Of a stretch of 58,165 bases of DNA, positions 8,820 to 19,600 are shown in pieces. Source of the stretch: JANOBD01 sp031411495 (GTDB taxonomy: Bacteria; Planctomycetota; Phycisphaerae; Tepidisphaerales; Tepidisphaeraceae). The DNA is taken from NCBI GenBank assembly GCA_031411495.1, contig JANOBD010000051.1, positions 1-58,165 on the forward strand. The letters are read 5' to 3'. The position numbers were made by a program, and so were the translations under genes. Position 1 is the stretch's first letter. Each line of letters opens with the position of its first letter. The notes below the pieces were generated by a model. It was not told the origin of the DNA, made no database searches, and saw nothing but the letters and a program-made list of their open reading frames with translations.

Positions 8820-9509
8820 ATGTCGATTCTCGCCCACATCCTCGGCCCACGCGTGCCACCCGAAGAACTTTCGGGCCATCCGCTCCGCTATGCCTGGCCG
8901 ACGGCAATCATGTCGCTCGCGCGCGTTTGCCTGCTCTGCTCGCTGTTCCTGCCTTACTGGCACATCAAGCTCAAGGCGCCGCAGTATCCCAAGCGCGATC
9001 TGCAACTCAATGCCTACATCAATCGTGTCGAGGGCGACATGCGCGAGATCAATGGACTCAACCATTACATCGGAATGCGGCCTCTCGATGAAGCGGCGAA
9101 GTTCGAAAAGGCAATTGGCGTCTGGGGATTGATCGCGATGATTCTGCTCATCGAGGCCTCGATGTTCATCCATTCCCGCTGGGCGGCCCTGTTCTTCATC
9201 CCGGTCATTCTCTTCCCCGCCGTGTTTCTCGGCGATCTGTATTACTGGCTGAATCTCTTCGGCCAGCATCTGGATCCCGCCGCGCCGCTCTCCAGCTCGA
9301 TCAAACCGTTCACACCGCCGCCGTTGGGGGTGGGTGTTATCGGCCAGTTCAAGACGGTCGCGTGGATGGGATCGGGCCTCTGGCTCGCGTGGGCAGCATC
9401 GGGCTTGATGATCATCTCGCTGGTGCTGCATCGCAGGGCATACAAGCCGCTTTTCGTTGCGATGAAGCAACGCGAAACGGCTTCTCTCTCGGCCGTGGCA
9501 ACTGTCTGA
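8820..9509 (+). CDS. nosB: NosB-like membrane protein
   Basis: A 229-aa integral membrane protein with about five hydrophobic segments, matching the transmembrane protein that follows nosZ in clade II clusters. I prefer the ATG at 8820, with AAAGG nine bases upstream; a TTG at 8793 in the same frame behind GGGAGGGG is an alternative adding nine residues. The soluble loop after the first helix (IKLKAPQYPKRDLQLNAYIN) includes a Tyr/His-containing stretch, and the central FLGDLYYWLNLFGQHLDP block is conserved in character. It is required for N2O respiration in some clade II organisms but its biochemical role is not known. Confidence 0.8.
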   Translation: MSILAHILGPRVPPEELSGHPLRYAWPTAIMSLARVCLLCSLFLPYWHIKLKAPQYPKRDLQLNAYINRVEGDMREINGLNHYIGMRPLDEAAKFEKAIGVWGLIAMILLIEASMFIHSRWAALFFIPVILFPAVFLGDLYYWLNLFGQHLDPAAPLSSSIKPFTPPPLGVGVIGQFKTVAWMGSGLWLAWAASGLMIISLVLHRRAYKPLFVAMKQRETASLSAVATV

Positions 9510-9517
9510 GGCGAATC

Positions 9518-10930
9518 ATGCGATTTCACCCACGGATGACCTCGATCTTGCTTGCGACGCTACTCATCGCGCGTCAGGCGATCGCCTCAGGCGATCTGCA
9601 GTCGCGTATCGACGGGGCCGAGGTTGGTTCGACAATCGTCGTCCCGGCAGGAACATACGGCCCGATCCGCGTCGACAAGTCGATCACGCTCATTGGCGAA
9701 GGGATGCCGGTGATCGATGGACGCGGAAAAGGCGACGTCATCATCCTGGCCAATGCCTCGCCGGTGACGATTCGCGGCTTCATCGTCCGCGGGTCTGGTT
9801 CGGATCTGGACCTCGAATCTACAGGTGTAAGGGTTCTTAAAAGTCAGACGATCATCGAGAACTGCCGCTTCGAAGATGTGCTCTTTGCCATCGACCTGAA
9901 AGAGGCAAAGGACTGCGTGATCCGCAACAATCATCTGGGGAGCAAGCCGCTTGACATCGCGCGTCGGGGCGACGTGATACGACTTTTCCGATCCGACAAC
10001 TGCCTGATCGAAAACAATGTCATCGAGGACGGACGTGATGCGCTAATCTGGTACAGCGACCACATCACCGTCCGGGGCAACGTGAGCCGGCGGAATCGGT
10101 ATGGCTTCCACGCGATGTACTCCAATGACGTCCACTTCGAAGACAACCTGCTCATCGACAATTCAGTCGGCATCTACCTGATGTATGGCAAGGGCTTCAC
10201 GCTTACCAACAACCGAGTCCTCCGCAATCGCGGCGTGAGCGGCTACGGCATCGGCTTCAAGGAGGTGGACGAATACGAAATCCGCGACAACGTCCTCTCC
10301 GGAAACCGCGTGGGAATGTATATCGACGGATCGCCCATGCGTCGCAAGCCGGGGAGCGCGACCTTCGAGCACAACACCGTTGCCTGCAACGACGTCGGCA
10401 TGATGCTGCTGCCTTCCGTGAAGGGGAACCGGATTACTGAGAATAACTTCATCGACAACATCGAGCAGATCGGCGTAAGTGGACGCGGAACCGTCGAACA
10501 AAACGAGTTCGCGCACGACAATCGCGGCAACTTCTGGAACGACTACAATGGCTTTGACGCGAACCACGACGGCGTCGGAGATCAGGCGTATGCACCGAGC
10601 ATGCTATTTGAAAGCGTGATCGACCATGATCCCAAGCTCCGCCTGATGTTGTTCAGCCCGGCACACGACGCGATCGATTTCATCGGCCGGGCGATCCCGG
10701 CGACGCGGTCGGCGCCAAAGTTCAGAGACGTATCGCCGCTGACTTCTCCTGTGATGCAAACACCTGCCCATCGCGACGCAAACGCCTCCGGATTCGCTTG
10801 GACGGCAGCGGGTTTGATCGGAGTAGTGGGATTACTCGTTGCTGCCGCCTCAGGACTGCCAGACGGCTGGCGCGAGTGGGTCCGCCGCCGACCTTCGCGG
10901 ACAGTCGCATTGAAAGCGAGTGAGTCATGA
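9518..10930 (+). CDS. nosD: NosD, periplasmic beta-helix copper-maturation protein
   Basis: A 470-aa exported protein with a signal peptide (about residues 1-24) and a long right-handed parallel beta-helix of PbH1/CASH type (repeated N-N-x-I and G-I-Y-L steps such as ENNVIEDGRDALIWYS and IGIYLMYGKGFTLTNN). The last 60 residues hold a hydrophobic segment (GLIGVVGLLVAAASGL) followed by basic residues, so the protein may stay anchored in the inner membrane, unlike many NosD proteins. NosD works with NosF and NosY to deliver copper and sulfur for the CuZ site. It begins eight bases after nosB and overlaps nosF by ATGA. Confidence 0.93.
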   Translation: MRFHPRMTSILLATLLIARQAIASGDLQSRIDGAEVGSTIVVPAGTYGPIRVDKSITLIGEGMPVIDGRGKGDVIILANASPVTIRGFIVRGSGSDLDLESTGVRVLKSQTIIENCRFEDVLFAIDLKEAKDCVIRNNHLGSKPLDIARRGDVIRLFRSDNCLIENNVIEDGRDALIWYSDHITVRGNVSRRNRYGFHAMYSNDVHFEDNLLIDNSVGIYLMYGKGFTLTNNRVLRNRGVSGYGIGFKEVDEYEIRDNVLSGNRVGMYIDGSPMRRKPGSATFEHNTVACNDVGMMLLPSVKGNRITENNFIDNIEQIGVSGRGTVEQNEFAHDNRGNFWNDYNGFDANHDGVGDQAYAPSMLFESVIDHDPKLRLMLFSPAHDAIDFIGRAIPATRSAPKFRDVSPLTSPVMQTPAHRDANASGFAWTAAGLIGVVGLLVAAASGLPDGWREWVRRRPSRTVALKASES

Positions 10931-11802
10931 TCAATATCAGTCATCTCACGATGCGATTCGGCCGACAAGCCGCCGTGTCAGATGTGTCGCTCGACGTTCG
11001 GCCGGGCGAATCCATCGCGCTCTGGGGCACCAACGGCGCTGGCAAGTCGACAGTCCTTCGCTGCGTCATGGGTCTCCTGCGCTTCGGCGGATCGATCCGC
11101 ATCGCGGGGCTCGATGTGCAGAAGCAGGGAAAACAAGCGCGACAGAACATCGGCTACGTGCCGCAGGAACTCGGCTTCTACGACGACCTGCGGGTCGCCG
11201 CTGCGATCAAGTACTTCGGAACGCTCAAAGGCGCGGGAGCAAAGCTTGTCGATACAACACTGGATCGGGTCGGCCTGCTGGGTCACGGGAAGAAGCGCAT
11301 CCGCGAACTCTCCGGCGGTATGAAGCAACGTCTCGCCTTGGCACTCGCCTTGATCAACGACCCGCAAATTCTCATTCTTGATGAAGTGACCGCATCGCTG
11401 GATGCCTGCGGACGAGGCGAGTTCGTCTCGCTTCTGTCGAATGTCCTCAAGGGCGGCCGGCAGACGATGCTCTTCGCGTCCCATCGGGTTGAGGAGATCC
11501 GGCAACTTGCGACCCGCGTGATTTCGCTCGAAGCCGGCCAGATCCGCAGCGACCAGCCAGCCAATGAGTTTGTCGGCGTCGGGGCAGAAACGCTCCACGT
11601 CTTCATGGATCGAGCCGCAGCACAGCGTTCGGTGGAACTCCTCCGGTCCCGCGGCGTCGCCGCTGAACTCAACGGCCGTGGGATTCTGGTCCGGGTCACC
11701 CGCGGCGAGCGCGCGATTCCGCTCCACGTTCTGGCGCAGAACTCTATTCCATACGTCGATCTCGAGATCCACAGCGCTCCGGTTGAAGGAGGACAATTAT
11801 GA
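10927..11802 (+). CDS. nosF: NosF, ABC transporter ATPase for NosZ maturation
   Basis: A 291-aa ATP-binding subunit with Walker A GTNGAGKST, Q-loop (YVPQELGFY), signature LSGGMKQRLAL and Walker B ILILDEVTASLD. The 65-residue C-terminal extension after the nucleotide-binding domain is usual for NosF. It energises the NosDFY complex that supplies the CuZ site. Both ends overlap neighbours by four bases (nosD at 10927, nosY at 11799), indicating translational coupling. Confidence 0.95.
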   Translation: MINISHLTMRFGRQAAVSDVSLDVRPGESIALWGTNGAGKSTVLRCVMGLLRFGGSIRIAGLDVQKQGKQARQNIGYVPQELGFYDDLRVAAAIKYFGTLKGAGAKLVDTTLDRVGLLGHGKKRIRELSGGMKQRLALALALINDPQILILDEVTASLDACGRGEFVSLLSNVLKGGRQTMLFASHRVEEIRQLATRVISLEAGQIRSDQPANEFVGVGAETLHVFMDRAAAQRSVELLRSRGVAAELNGRGILVRVTRGERAIPLHVLAQNSIPYVDLEIHSAPVEGGQL

Positions 11803-12674
11803 CCGCGTTCCCTGCTTCTGCAGCAACCGTCGAGCCGGCGCGGTCTTTCGCCGCCAACCTGCTCACGATCGGACGTCGAGAGTTACGCGACGCCATCGGC
11901 AGCCGCTGGTTCGTCCTCTATACCATCGCCTTCGCGGCGCTCGGGCTCGGCGTCTCATACGCGTCGGCCGCAAGCGCCGGCGGATCCGGTGTCGCCGGGT
12001 ATGGACGGACCAGCGCGGGACTGATCAATCTCGTCCTTCTCGTCGTCCCGCTCATGGCATTGACCGCGGGCGCAGGATCCATCGCGGGCGACCGCGAACG
12101 CGGCATGCTCGGCTATCTGCTCGCTCAGCCAATCACCCGCGGCGAGCTGCTCCTGGGCAAGTTCGCAGGTCTTGCACTGGCGCTCACCGGCTCGCTCTGT
12201 CTCGGATTCGGCGCCTGCGCCGCCGTGCTTGCAACGCAGAACAGCCAGACGAATCCGATCGGTCTTGTCCGGCTCGCCGGTCTGTCTGTCCTGCTCGCGA
12301 CATCGATGCTCAGCGTCGGCATCTTCATTTCAACCTTCGCGAGGCGCTCCAACGTCGCCATCGGGACGGCCATCTTCGTATGGCTCACGCTCGTGTTTGC
12401 GACCGATCTGGTCCTGATGGCCGCCACCATGACGTTCAAGCTGTCGATCGAGCAGCTCTTTGGCCTGTCGATGCTCAATCCGATGCAGGTGTTCAAAATG
12501 TGGAGCCTGCAATCGATCGATGCCTCGCTCGATGTGCTCGGGCCGGCGGGACTCTACGCCCAGGAGACGTTCCGTGCATCGCTGAACTGGATGTTCGCGG
12601 CCAACTTGCTCGCGTGGACAATTCTCCCGCTCGGCGCAGCGCTCATTCGCTTCAAGCGGAGTTCGATCACATGA
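11799..12674 (+). CDS. nosY: NosY, ABC-2 type permease
   Basis: A 291-aa membrane subunit with six predicted hydrophobic helices and the ABC-2 layout: a first helix after RELRDAIGSRWFVLYTIAF, then LMALTAGAGSIAGDRERGMLGYLLAQP, the characteristic coupling segment of ABC-2 permeases. It pairs with NosF and NosD. It overlaps nosF and nosL by ATGA at either end. Confidence 0.94.
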   Translation: MTAFPASAATVEPARSFAANLLTIGRRELRDAIGSRWFVLYTIAFAALGLGVSYASAASAGGSGVAGYGRTSAGLINLVLLVVPLMALTAGAGSIAGDRERGMLGYLLAQPITRGELLLGKFAGLALALTGSLCLGFGACAAVLATQNSQTNPIGLVRLAGLSVLLATSMLSVGIFISTFARRSNVAIGTAIFVWLTLVFATDLVLMAATMTFKLSIEQLFGLSMLNPMQVFKMWSLQSIDASLDVLGPAGLYAQETFRASLNWMFAANLLAWTILPLGAALIRFKRSSIT

Positions 12675-13123
12675 GAAACGCGTTTCTTGCCATCCTGATT
12701 GCTTCGGCGCTTTGCGGCTGCACGGAAAAACGCGGCGACGGCCCGCCAAGCGTGAACTATGGGCACGTGGAATGCGCGGGCTGCGGGATGATCGTCTCGA
12801 ATCCGCGGTACACCTGTGCAGTGGTGTTGCCTGAAGGGGCGTCGGAACGTGAACGGGTCTTCGATGACATCAACTGCATGATCGAGAGCGAGAAGTTGCA
12901 GCCACTTCCGAGCGGCTCCAGGCAATATGTCCATGAGGCGGGGACCGGGCAATGGATCTCGATCGACGAAGCGGTGTTTGTTCGCAATGCAGACGTTCAC
13001 ACACCGATGGGATCCGGCTTGCAGGCAACCGCACGCTCGGCGACTACACTTCCTTCCGGTTCGCTCACGTATGATCAACTGCGTGCCGACGCGGGACCCT
13101 CCGACGTTCGGCCGGGAAAGTAG
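12671..13123 (+). CDS. nosL: NosL, copper-binding lipoprotein chaperone
   Basis: A 150-aa outer-facing lipoprotein with lipobox LCGC (lipidated Cys17). The copper site motif VECAGCGMIVSNPRY supplies Cys35, Cys38 and Met40, as in NosL proteins that deliver Cu(I) to apo-NosZ. The downstream block FDDINCMIE and the WISIDEAVFV segment are also typical. The start ATG overlaps the nosY stop; the stop is followed after four bases by the regulator gene. Confidence 0.94.
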   Translation: MRNAFLAILIASALCGCTEKRGDGPPSVNYGHVECAGCGMIVSNPRYTCAVVLPEGASERERVFDDINCMIESEKLQPLPSGSRQYVHEAGTGQWISIDEAVFVRNADVHTPMGSGLQATARSATTLPSGSLTYDQLRADAGPSDVRPGK

Positions 13124-13127
13124 TCTC

Positions 13128-13541
13128 ATGTTTTCAACGACCTGCGAATATGCCCTTCGTGCAATGACCTTTCTCGCCGGCGAAAAAGAAGCCGCCAACA
13201 GCGAGACGATTTCCTTGCACACGCAAATCCCGAAACCGTTTCTCTCGAAGATTCTTCGGGACCTGGTCGTTGCGGGGTTGATTTACGGACAACGTGGCCC
13301 CAACGGTGGGTTCACTCTCAACAAGCCCGCGAACGAGGTAACCATTCTCGATGTGATCAACGCCGTCGATCCATTGAAACGGATCGAAGAGTGCCCGCTG
13401 GGCCTTCCCGAACACAAAACGCTTTGTCCGCTCCATGCTCGGCTTGATGCGGCCATGGAACATGTCGAATGTTCGCTGGGCTCGACATTCCTCTCCGAAC
13501 TGATCGAAACCAGGCAGCCGAAGAAAGTCAGAATCAAGTGA
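13128..13541 (+). CDS. Rrf2-family transcriptional regulator
   Basis: A 137-aa winged-helix protein of the Rrf2 family (MFSTTCEYALRAMTFLA start; KPFLSKILRDLVVAGLI recognition helix; GPNGGFTLNKP wing). Cysteines at 89 (EECPLG), 100 (LCPLH) and 115 (VECSL) are placed where Rrf2 proteins such as NsrR and IscR hold an Fe-S cluster, but the spacing (10 and 14 residues between) is wider than in either, so cluster binding is possible, not shown. As the last gene of the nos operon it probably controls it in response to NO or redox state (inference). Confidence 0.9.
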   Translation: MFSTTCEYALRAMTFLAGEKEAANSETISLHTQIPKPFLSKILRDLVVAGLIYGQRGPNGGFTLNKPANEVTILDVINAVDPLKRIEECPLGLPEHKTLCPLHARLDAAMEHVECSLGSTFLSELIETRQPKKVRIK

Positions 13542-13562
13542 CGACGCTGAATGTGTCTGCTT

Positions 13563-13588
13563 TCCCGGACGCGACTATCACGCCGGGA
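13563..13588. terminator. Weak hairpin between convergent nos operon and giant surface gene
   Basis: TCCCGG (13563-13568) and CCGGGA (13583-13588) are separated by 14 bases, in the 144-base gap between two converging transcription units. There is no T-tract, so a bidirectional terminator is only a possibility. Nothing else is visible between 13542 and 13685. Confidence 0.25.
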
Positions 13589-13685
13589 CGGATGCCCGCA
13601 TGATTTCGAACCGCCTGTATCAGCCAGCAGCCGAAACGGGGAATGCGCCACTCTCCGAGTGAAGGCGATGCGATGGGTCAGCGCC

Positions 13686-16600
13686 TCAATCGATCAGCGG
13701 CCACCCGCGCGAGCGTTTTGCCGAGGCAGACGTCGGAGATGCGCCCAGCAGCGACGATCCGTAGTTCTGGGCGAGCAGCAGCAGGTCGTCGAAGCCCACC
13801 CTGCCGTCGGCCGAGTAATTGAAGTTGCCCTGGCTGAAGGACCGGCCGATCTTGCCGTAGTTTTGGGCCAGGATCAGCAGGTCGCCAAAGTCCACGTGAC
13901 GATCTCGGTTGGCATCGCCCGCGAGCGAGAAGAAGTCGAACGTGACATCGGCCGCGAACGTGTTGCCGGCAGCATCGCTCGCGTTCGCCGCGGCGATCGT
14001 GATCCGGTAGTTGCCATCCGCCAGCGGCGCGAGGAACCGCCATCGCCCGCTCGTGCCCGACTTGCTGAACGTGTACTGCGCCTGCGGCACAACGGCGTTG
14101 GTGAGCGTGTTGCGGATCACCGCGTCGCCGTTTACGAAGCCGATGAGCGCTTCGCTGAAATCGATCTGCACTTCCTGAAACCACTCGAAGCGGAACACGG
14201 TGCTGGTGGCGGTCGGACGGGTCGCGTCGATGGTGAGCGCGTCCGAAAAGACCGAACTCGAAACGTTGCCGGCCGAGTCGCTGGCGTCGACGCTTACGCC
14301 GTACACGCCGTCGGCCAGTGCCGGAGTCACCACGTTGTCTGCCAGTGTCCAGGTTCCATTGCCGTTGTTGGTCGCATTGAATGCGATGCCGTTAATCCGC
14401 ACGACGACATTCGCCGTCGGATCATTGACGGTGCCGGTGAGGCTCGGCGTCGAATCGTTGGTAAGCCGTGCCGTGACGGTTGCTGTCGGCGCGACGGTGT
14501 CGACGGTGATCGCCGCGGGGATATCTACCGTGCTGACGTTGCCGAACGCATCGGTGGCCTGCACGGTCAGCGTGTAGGCGCCATCCGCGAGCGGCGCGAG
14601 GAGCGCGCTTCCGAGAACGCGGAAGAGGTTGCCAACGGCGTGCGTCGCCGTGTAAACGGTGCCGTTGAACGTGAAAACGACGCTCGCCTGCGGATCGTTC
14701 ACGCTTACCGTGATATCGGGCGTGTTGTCGCGGGTCACAAGAGGTGTGACGGTGATCGTCGGCGCGGTCGCATCGACTCGCAGCGCTGCCGCGAAGGTGC
14801 GATCGGTCAGATTGCCGGCGGCATCCTGAGCAAACACCCGGACATTGTAGGTCCCGTCGGGAAGCGCGGTGATGACGTTGTCGGCGATCGTCCACACGCC
14901 GCCGCTGCTCGCCGCCGGATAGTTCACGCCATTCACTCGGACAATTACCGTCGCCAGTGCATCATCGACGGTGCCGCTCAATGCCGGGCGGTTGTCATTG
15001 GTGTTGAGCGATGCGAAGCCCACCACCGGCGCAACCGTGTCGATCGTGAGGCCCGCCTCGAAGAGTCGAATCGTCGCGTTGCCCGACGCGTCGGTGGAAG
15101 TGACGGTGATGTCGTAGGTGCCGTCGGCCAGCGCCGGCAACAGCGTGCCGCTGAGCGTCCACGTCCCGTTGCCGTTGTTCGTGGCGGTGTAGTTCACTCC
15201 GCCGACAGTGACGAGTACCGACGCGGCCGGATCGTTGACCGTTCCGGCGAGCGTGGGCGTGTTGTCGTTGGTGAAGAGCGTCGTATAGCCGATGACCGGC
15301 CCCGAGGTGTCGTCCAGCGAGCGGTCGAACGTCGCGGCGTCGCCGACCCGCGCAATGTGGATGATCGCGCCGGTGATGGCCGTCGTGGATGTGTAGGTGA
15401 ATGCGCCGGTGTTCGGCGCGGCGGCGGCGATCGTCGAAACGAATTGCGGTCCACTCGCCGTGGGCTGGTAAAGATCGATCTTGATCGTCCCGCCGGTGAA
15501 GCCGAGCGAACGCCAGCTGATCGTCACGGTCTGGCCAACGGCAAGGTTGATCCCATCCAGTGGCGAATCGAGCACCAGTTCCGGGTTGCTGACGGCGGTG
15601 TCGAGCGCGGTGAGGCCGAACGCGCCCTGGTTGAACGCCGTCCCGCCGTTGAGCGAAGGGTCGGCATTCCTGAGCGGCGAGCCGCTGGAGCGCAGCCCGG
15701 CCGTCAGCGGGCGAAGCGTGTAGTCGCCGGTGCCCGCGTGAACGAACTGCGGCCGCGACCAGCTTCGGTTGTTGGTCGTCACGCCAGCCGAATGCGTATC
15801 GTGAGAGCCGGCGGCGATGCGCCAGCTTTCGATGCCGGAGTACGTCGTCGCGATGATGCGAACCAGGTTCGCGCCATCGGTGTGAAGCGTGTTGTAGTCG
15901 GAGATGATCGAGCCGGGCGTGGCGAGCGAGCCCATGTCATATGCGAAGCCCGAACCGTTTTCGATGATGTTCCCGCGAAGCGAATGCGCGCCGCTCGAGA
16001 AGACGCTGACGCTGGCGGCCGCGTTCGAGACGATGGTGTTGGACCGGATTACCACGCCGCTCGCACCTGAAATGCGGATGTCGCTGGTGGTGTTGTCGGT
16101 GAGGAGATTGTTGACAACGCTCAGTCCGGTGCCGGCGATGACGCCGACGTCGTTTTCGCGAATCCAGTTGAAGCGGACGATTCCGTTGTTCATCGCGACG
16201 CCCGTGGTGTTGTCTTCGATGACATTGCCGAATGCAGGCGTTGTTCCGCCGAGCGTGCCCGAACCGCTGACGCCGGTGGTGTTGGCGTAGACGTGCTGTC
16301 GTTGAACGACCGCGATCGAGGCGGTCATGTTGATGCCGGTGGTGTTGCCCCACACGCGGTTGGAACGGTTCGGCCCCGTCGCGCCAAGTCCATCGGTGGC
16401 GGTGCCTGTAAGAACCTGGATGCCGGTCGGACTGTTGTGGATGTCGTTATCGAAAAGCCGGGCCGTCGCGGCCCAGCGAACGCCGACGGTGCCGCCGACG
16501 ATGTCGTTTCGTTCGATATCGCCGGTGAAGGCGGCATTGATGTCGATGCCGCGTGTGCCCGCGACGATCGTGTTCCGCGCGATCTCGCCGCCAGCGGTGA

Positions 16601-19600
16601 AGCCGAGGTCGACTCCTTTCGCGCCCGTCGAGGCGATGGTGTTGTCGATAATCGTGAGGCCGATGCTCGAATTGGTGGTGAGATCGATGCCATCGACGGC
16701 GACCGCATTGATGGTGTTGTTGCGGATGGTGACGTTGCTCACCGCGCCGAGAATGATCCCGCCATTGATCGTCAGGCCCTCGAGCGTGACGCCGCTGGCG
16801 TTGATGGTGATGTTCCCATTGATGATGACGACATCGCCGCTGTTCTTCGGCCGAATCGTCGCGATCTTGCCTGAGGGAATTGTGAATCCGTTATAGGTGC
16901 CTGCCTCGACGAGGATGACGCCCTGCGTTGGCACAATGCCGTTAAGAATGGTCTGAATGGAGTTCGGATCGCTCGCCACCGCGGTCGCGGTAATCGCGAA
17001 GAACTGCTGATCCCTCGCCACATGCGCGTTCCCGTTGGTCGTGGCATCACCCCAGCTGACAACCTTGTCGCTGCCAATTTCGGCATCGAGTGCGGCGAAC
17101 GAGCCGTCCGCCTGCGCAATGCCGGCCCCGCTCGCATCTGATGCAATGCGCTCTTCAAAGTTCCCAGCACCGATGCCCTGCATGTGATACAGCGATGCAC
17201 GGGCGTCGCTATCGAGGACGCCATCGTGCTGCCAGAAGAGATAGGCGACGAAGTTGCCCGTCTGGAGTTTCGGACGGCTAGCGTATTCAAGCGTGTCGGA
17301 AACGCTGGTCGCGCCGGTTCGTACTGCCGCATCGGCGAAGAACTTCGGACGAAACTCATTCACAGTGGGAACGCCCGGATAATCGGAATCGTAGTAGATA
17401 CCACGGACCTGCGACTCATGATCATTCTGACTCTGCCACGCGGCGAAGAACGTGAAGTGTTCCTGATTGAACTGCGCAAGGGCCGCTACCGTCGGCGCGG
17501 AGCTGTCATCGGTGAGAGCGGAAGTTTGATATAGCTGCGTCGCGAAACTGAAGTTCCCGTCGATCGCCACGTGTATCGACACGCGCCGATAAGGCTCGAT
17601 GCCAGCCGAGTATGCCAGAACCTGGTGATACCCGCCCGAAGCGACATCGAACGCGTTGACGGAGGCGAGTGGTTCGACATTCAGATTCGTGCCGGGACCG
17701 ATCCAGTCGCCGGCACCAGCCAGTACGGTGTCATTCAGATACCGCGCACTGCGGATCTGTTGAAGCAGGCCGCTGTCGTTGAGGTAGAACACACGGAATC
17801 CGTCCAGCGTTTTAGCGAGCTTGGGCGAATGTGAATGTCCATCCTGGCCCGGCATGTCCAGCGCATCGACGAGCGCGAATGTGCCGCTCGTGTATTGTGT
17901 GACGACGATGTTTCGCGCGCCGTTGGTGGCCGTTTCGGTCCAGGCGAGCAGCAGCGTGTTCGTGCCGCGATTGTCGGCATAGCTGCTGAGTGTCGGCTGG
18001 GTGGACTGGGTGACGGAGTTGCTCACGCCGCCGGCGGTCGCGGTGCCCGCGTAGAACTCGGCCCATACACTGTTGGTTCGATCGAATTGGGCGACGTAGA
18101 CCTCGTAGTTGCCGCTGGACATCGAGCTCCACGCGGCCACGAGATTGCCGCCAAAGTTGATGATGCTCGGATCGGCGCCGTCGAACGGTGAGATTCCCGT
18201 CCTGGCGTCGACGCCGCCCATCGGGCTCCACCGCGCCGGCGGGGTCGTTCCGCCGTTGAGGTCGAGTGTGACGCGACTCGGCGGCGTCGCGGTCGATGTT
18301 GCCGGGGCGGCGGTCGCAACTGGCGTCGTATACGCTTCGGGAACGGTGACGCCGTTGCCATAGTCGATCAGGTCGCTCCCGGACGAGACGATCGAGTCGT
18401 TCTGGCCTTCGCCGAACATCAGATCGTTACCGCCATTGCCGCTCAGAATGTCGCGGCCGGCGCCGACGAGCGTGGTGTTGTCATCGCCAAGATCGCCCCA
18501 AAGGATGTCGACCTTGTTGTCGTCGCCAGCTCCGCTGAAGCTATGGCCGTACAACGAGTCGTGGTTTTTGCCGCCGAGCAGGACGTCGCGGCCGGCGCCG
18601 CCTTCGATGTAGTCATCGCCATCGCCGCCTTCGAGCGTATCGTCGCCCGCCTGACCGAAAATCGTGTCGTTTCCCGCCTGTGCGTCGACGCGATCATTGC
18701 CGTCGCCGGCGTCGATGTTGTCAAATCCGTCCGGCGAGCCGATGAGGTAATCGTCGCCGTTGTCGCCGGCAAGGGTTTCGGCCTGACCGATGAACGCGTT
18801 GATGTAGTCGTTTCCATCACCGCCGCTGAGTGAGTCGGTTCCGGTTCCGCCGTCGATCCGATCATCGCCGATCTGGCCGCGAATCGTGTCGCCGCCGGCT
18901 TCGCCGGAGAGGCAATCGTTGCCCTCGTTGCCGAGAATCGAATCGCCGCCTGCGCCGGCGTAGACCGTGTCATTGCCCAGCCCGGCATCGACAATGTCGG
19001 GCCCGCCGAGCGCTTCGATCAGGTCGTTCCCCTTGCCGCCGGTGATCACATCTCCCAGCGAAGTGCCGGTGTCTGAACCGATGATGTGGTCGTCGTCATC
19101 GCCGCCGTCGAGCACGTTGGTGGCGCTGTCGGCAATGGTCCCGGCACCTCCGGCGTCGATGAGGTCTTTGCCCGCGCCGCCGATGACGATGTCGTTGCCG
19201 TCCTGGCCGAGAAGCGTGTCGTTTTCGGTTCCGCCGGCGATGGCGTCGTTGCCGTCGCCGCCCTGGATGTGGTCATTGTCTTCGTCGCCGTAGAGTTTGT
19301 CGTCGCCACGTTCGCCGAAGATCCGGTCATTGCCCGATCCGCCGGAGGCGGTATCGAAACCGCGACCTGCGTAGAGGATGTCGTCATCTCCGTCGCCGGT
19401 GAGGCTGTCGTCATCGTCCCAGCCGACGAGAAGGTCGATCCCTTCCTGACCGCGAATGGTGTCGAATCCGAAGCCACCGTAGAGCAGGTCGCGTCCCTTG
19501 CCGCCGCGGAGGCTGTCGTTTCCGTTCGCGCCGTAAACCAGGTCGTCGTCTGCTGCGCCTTCGAGTGAATCGTTGCCGTCTTCGCCGTAGACGGTGTCGT

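Noticed and set aside
13551..16070. Long plus-strand open frame of 839 codons opposite the giant surface gene
   Set aside because: It is antisense to Ig-like and beta-helix coding sequence, very rich in Arg/Val/Gly, and has no recognised motif; an artefact of high-GC codon use.
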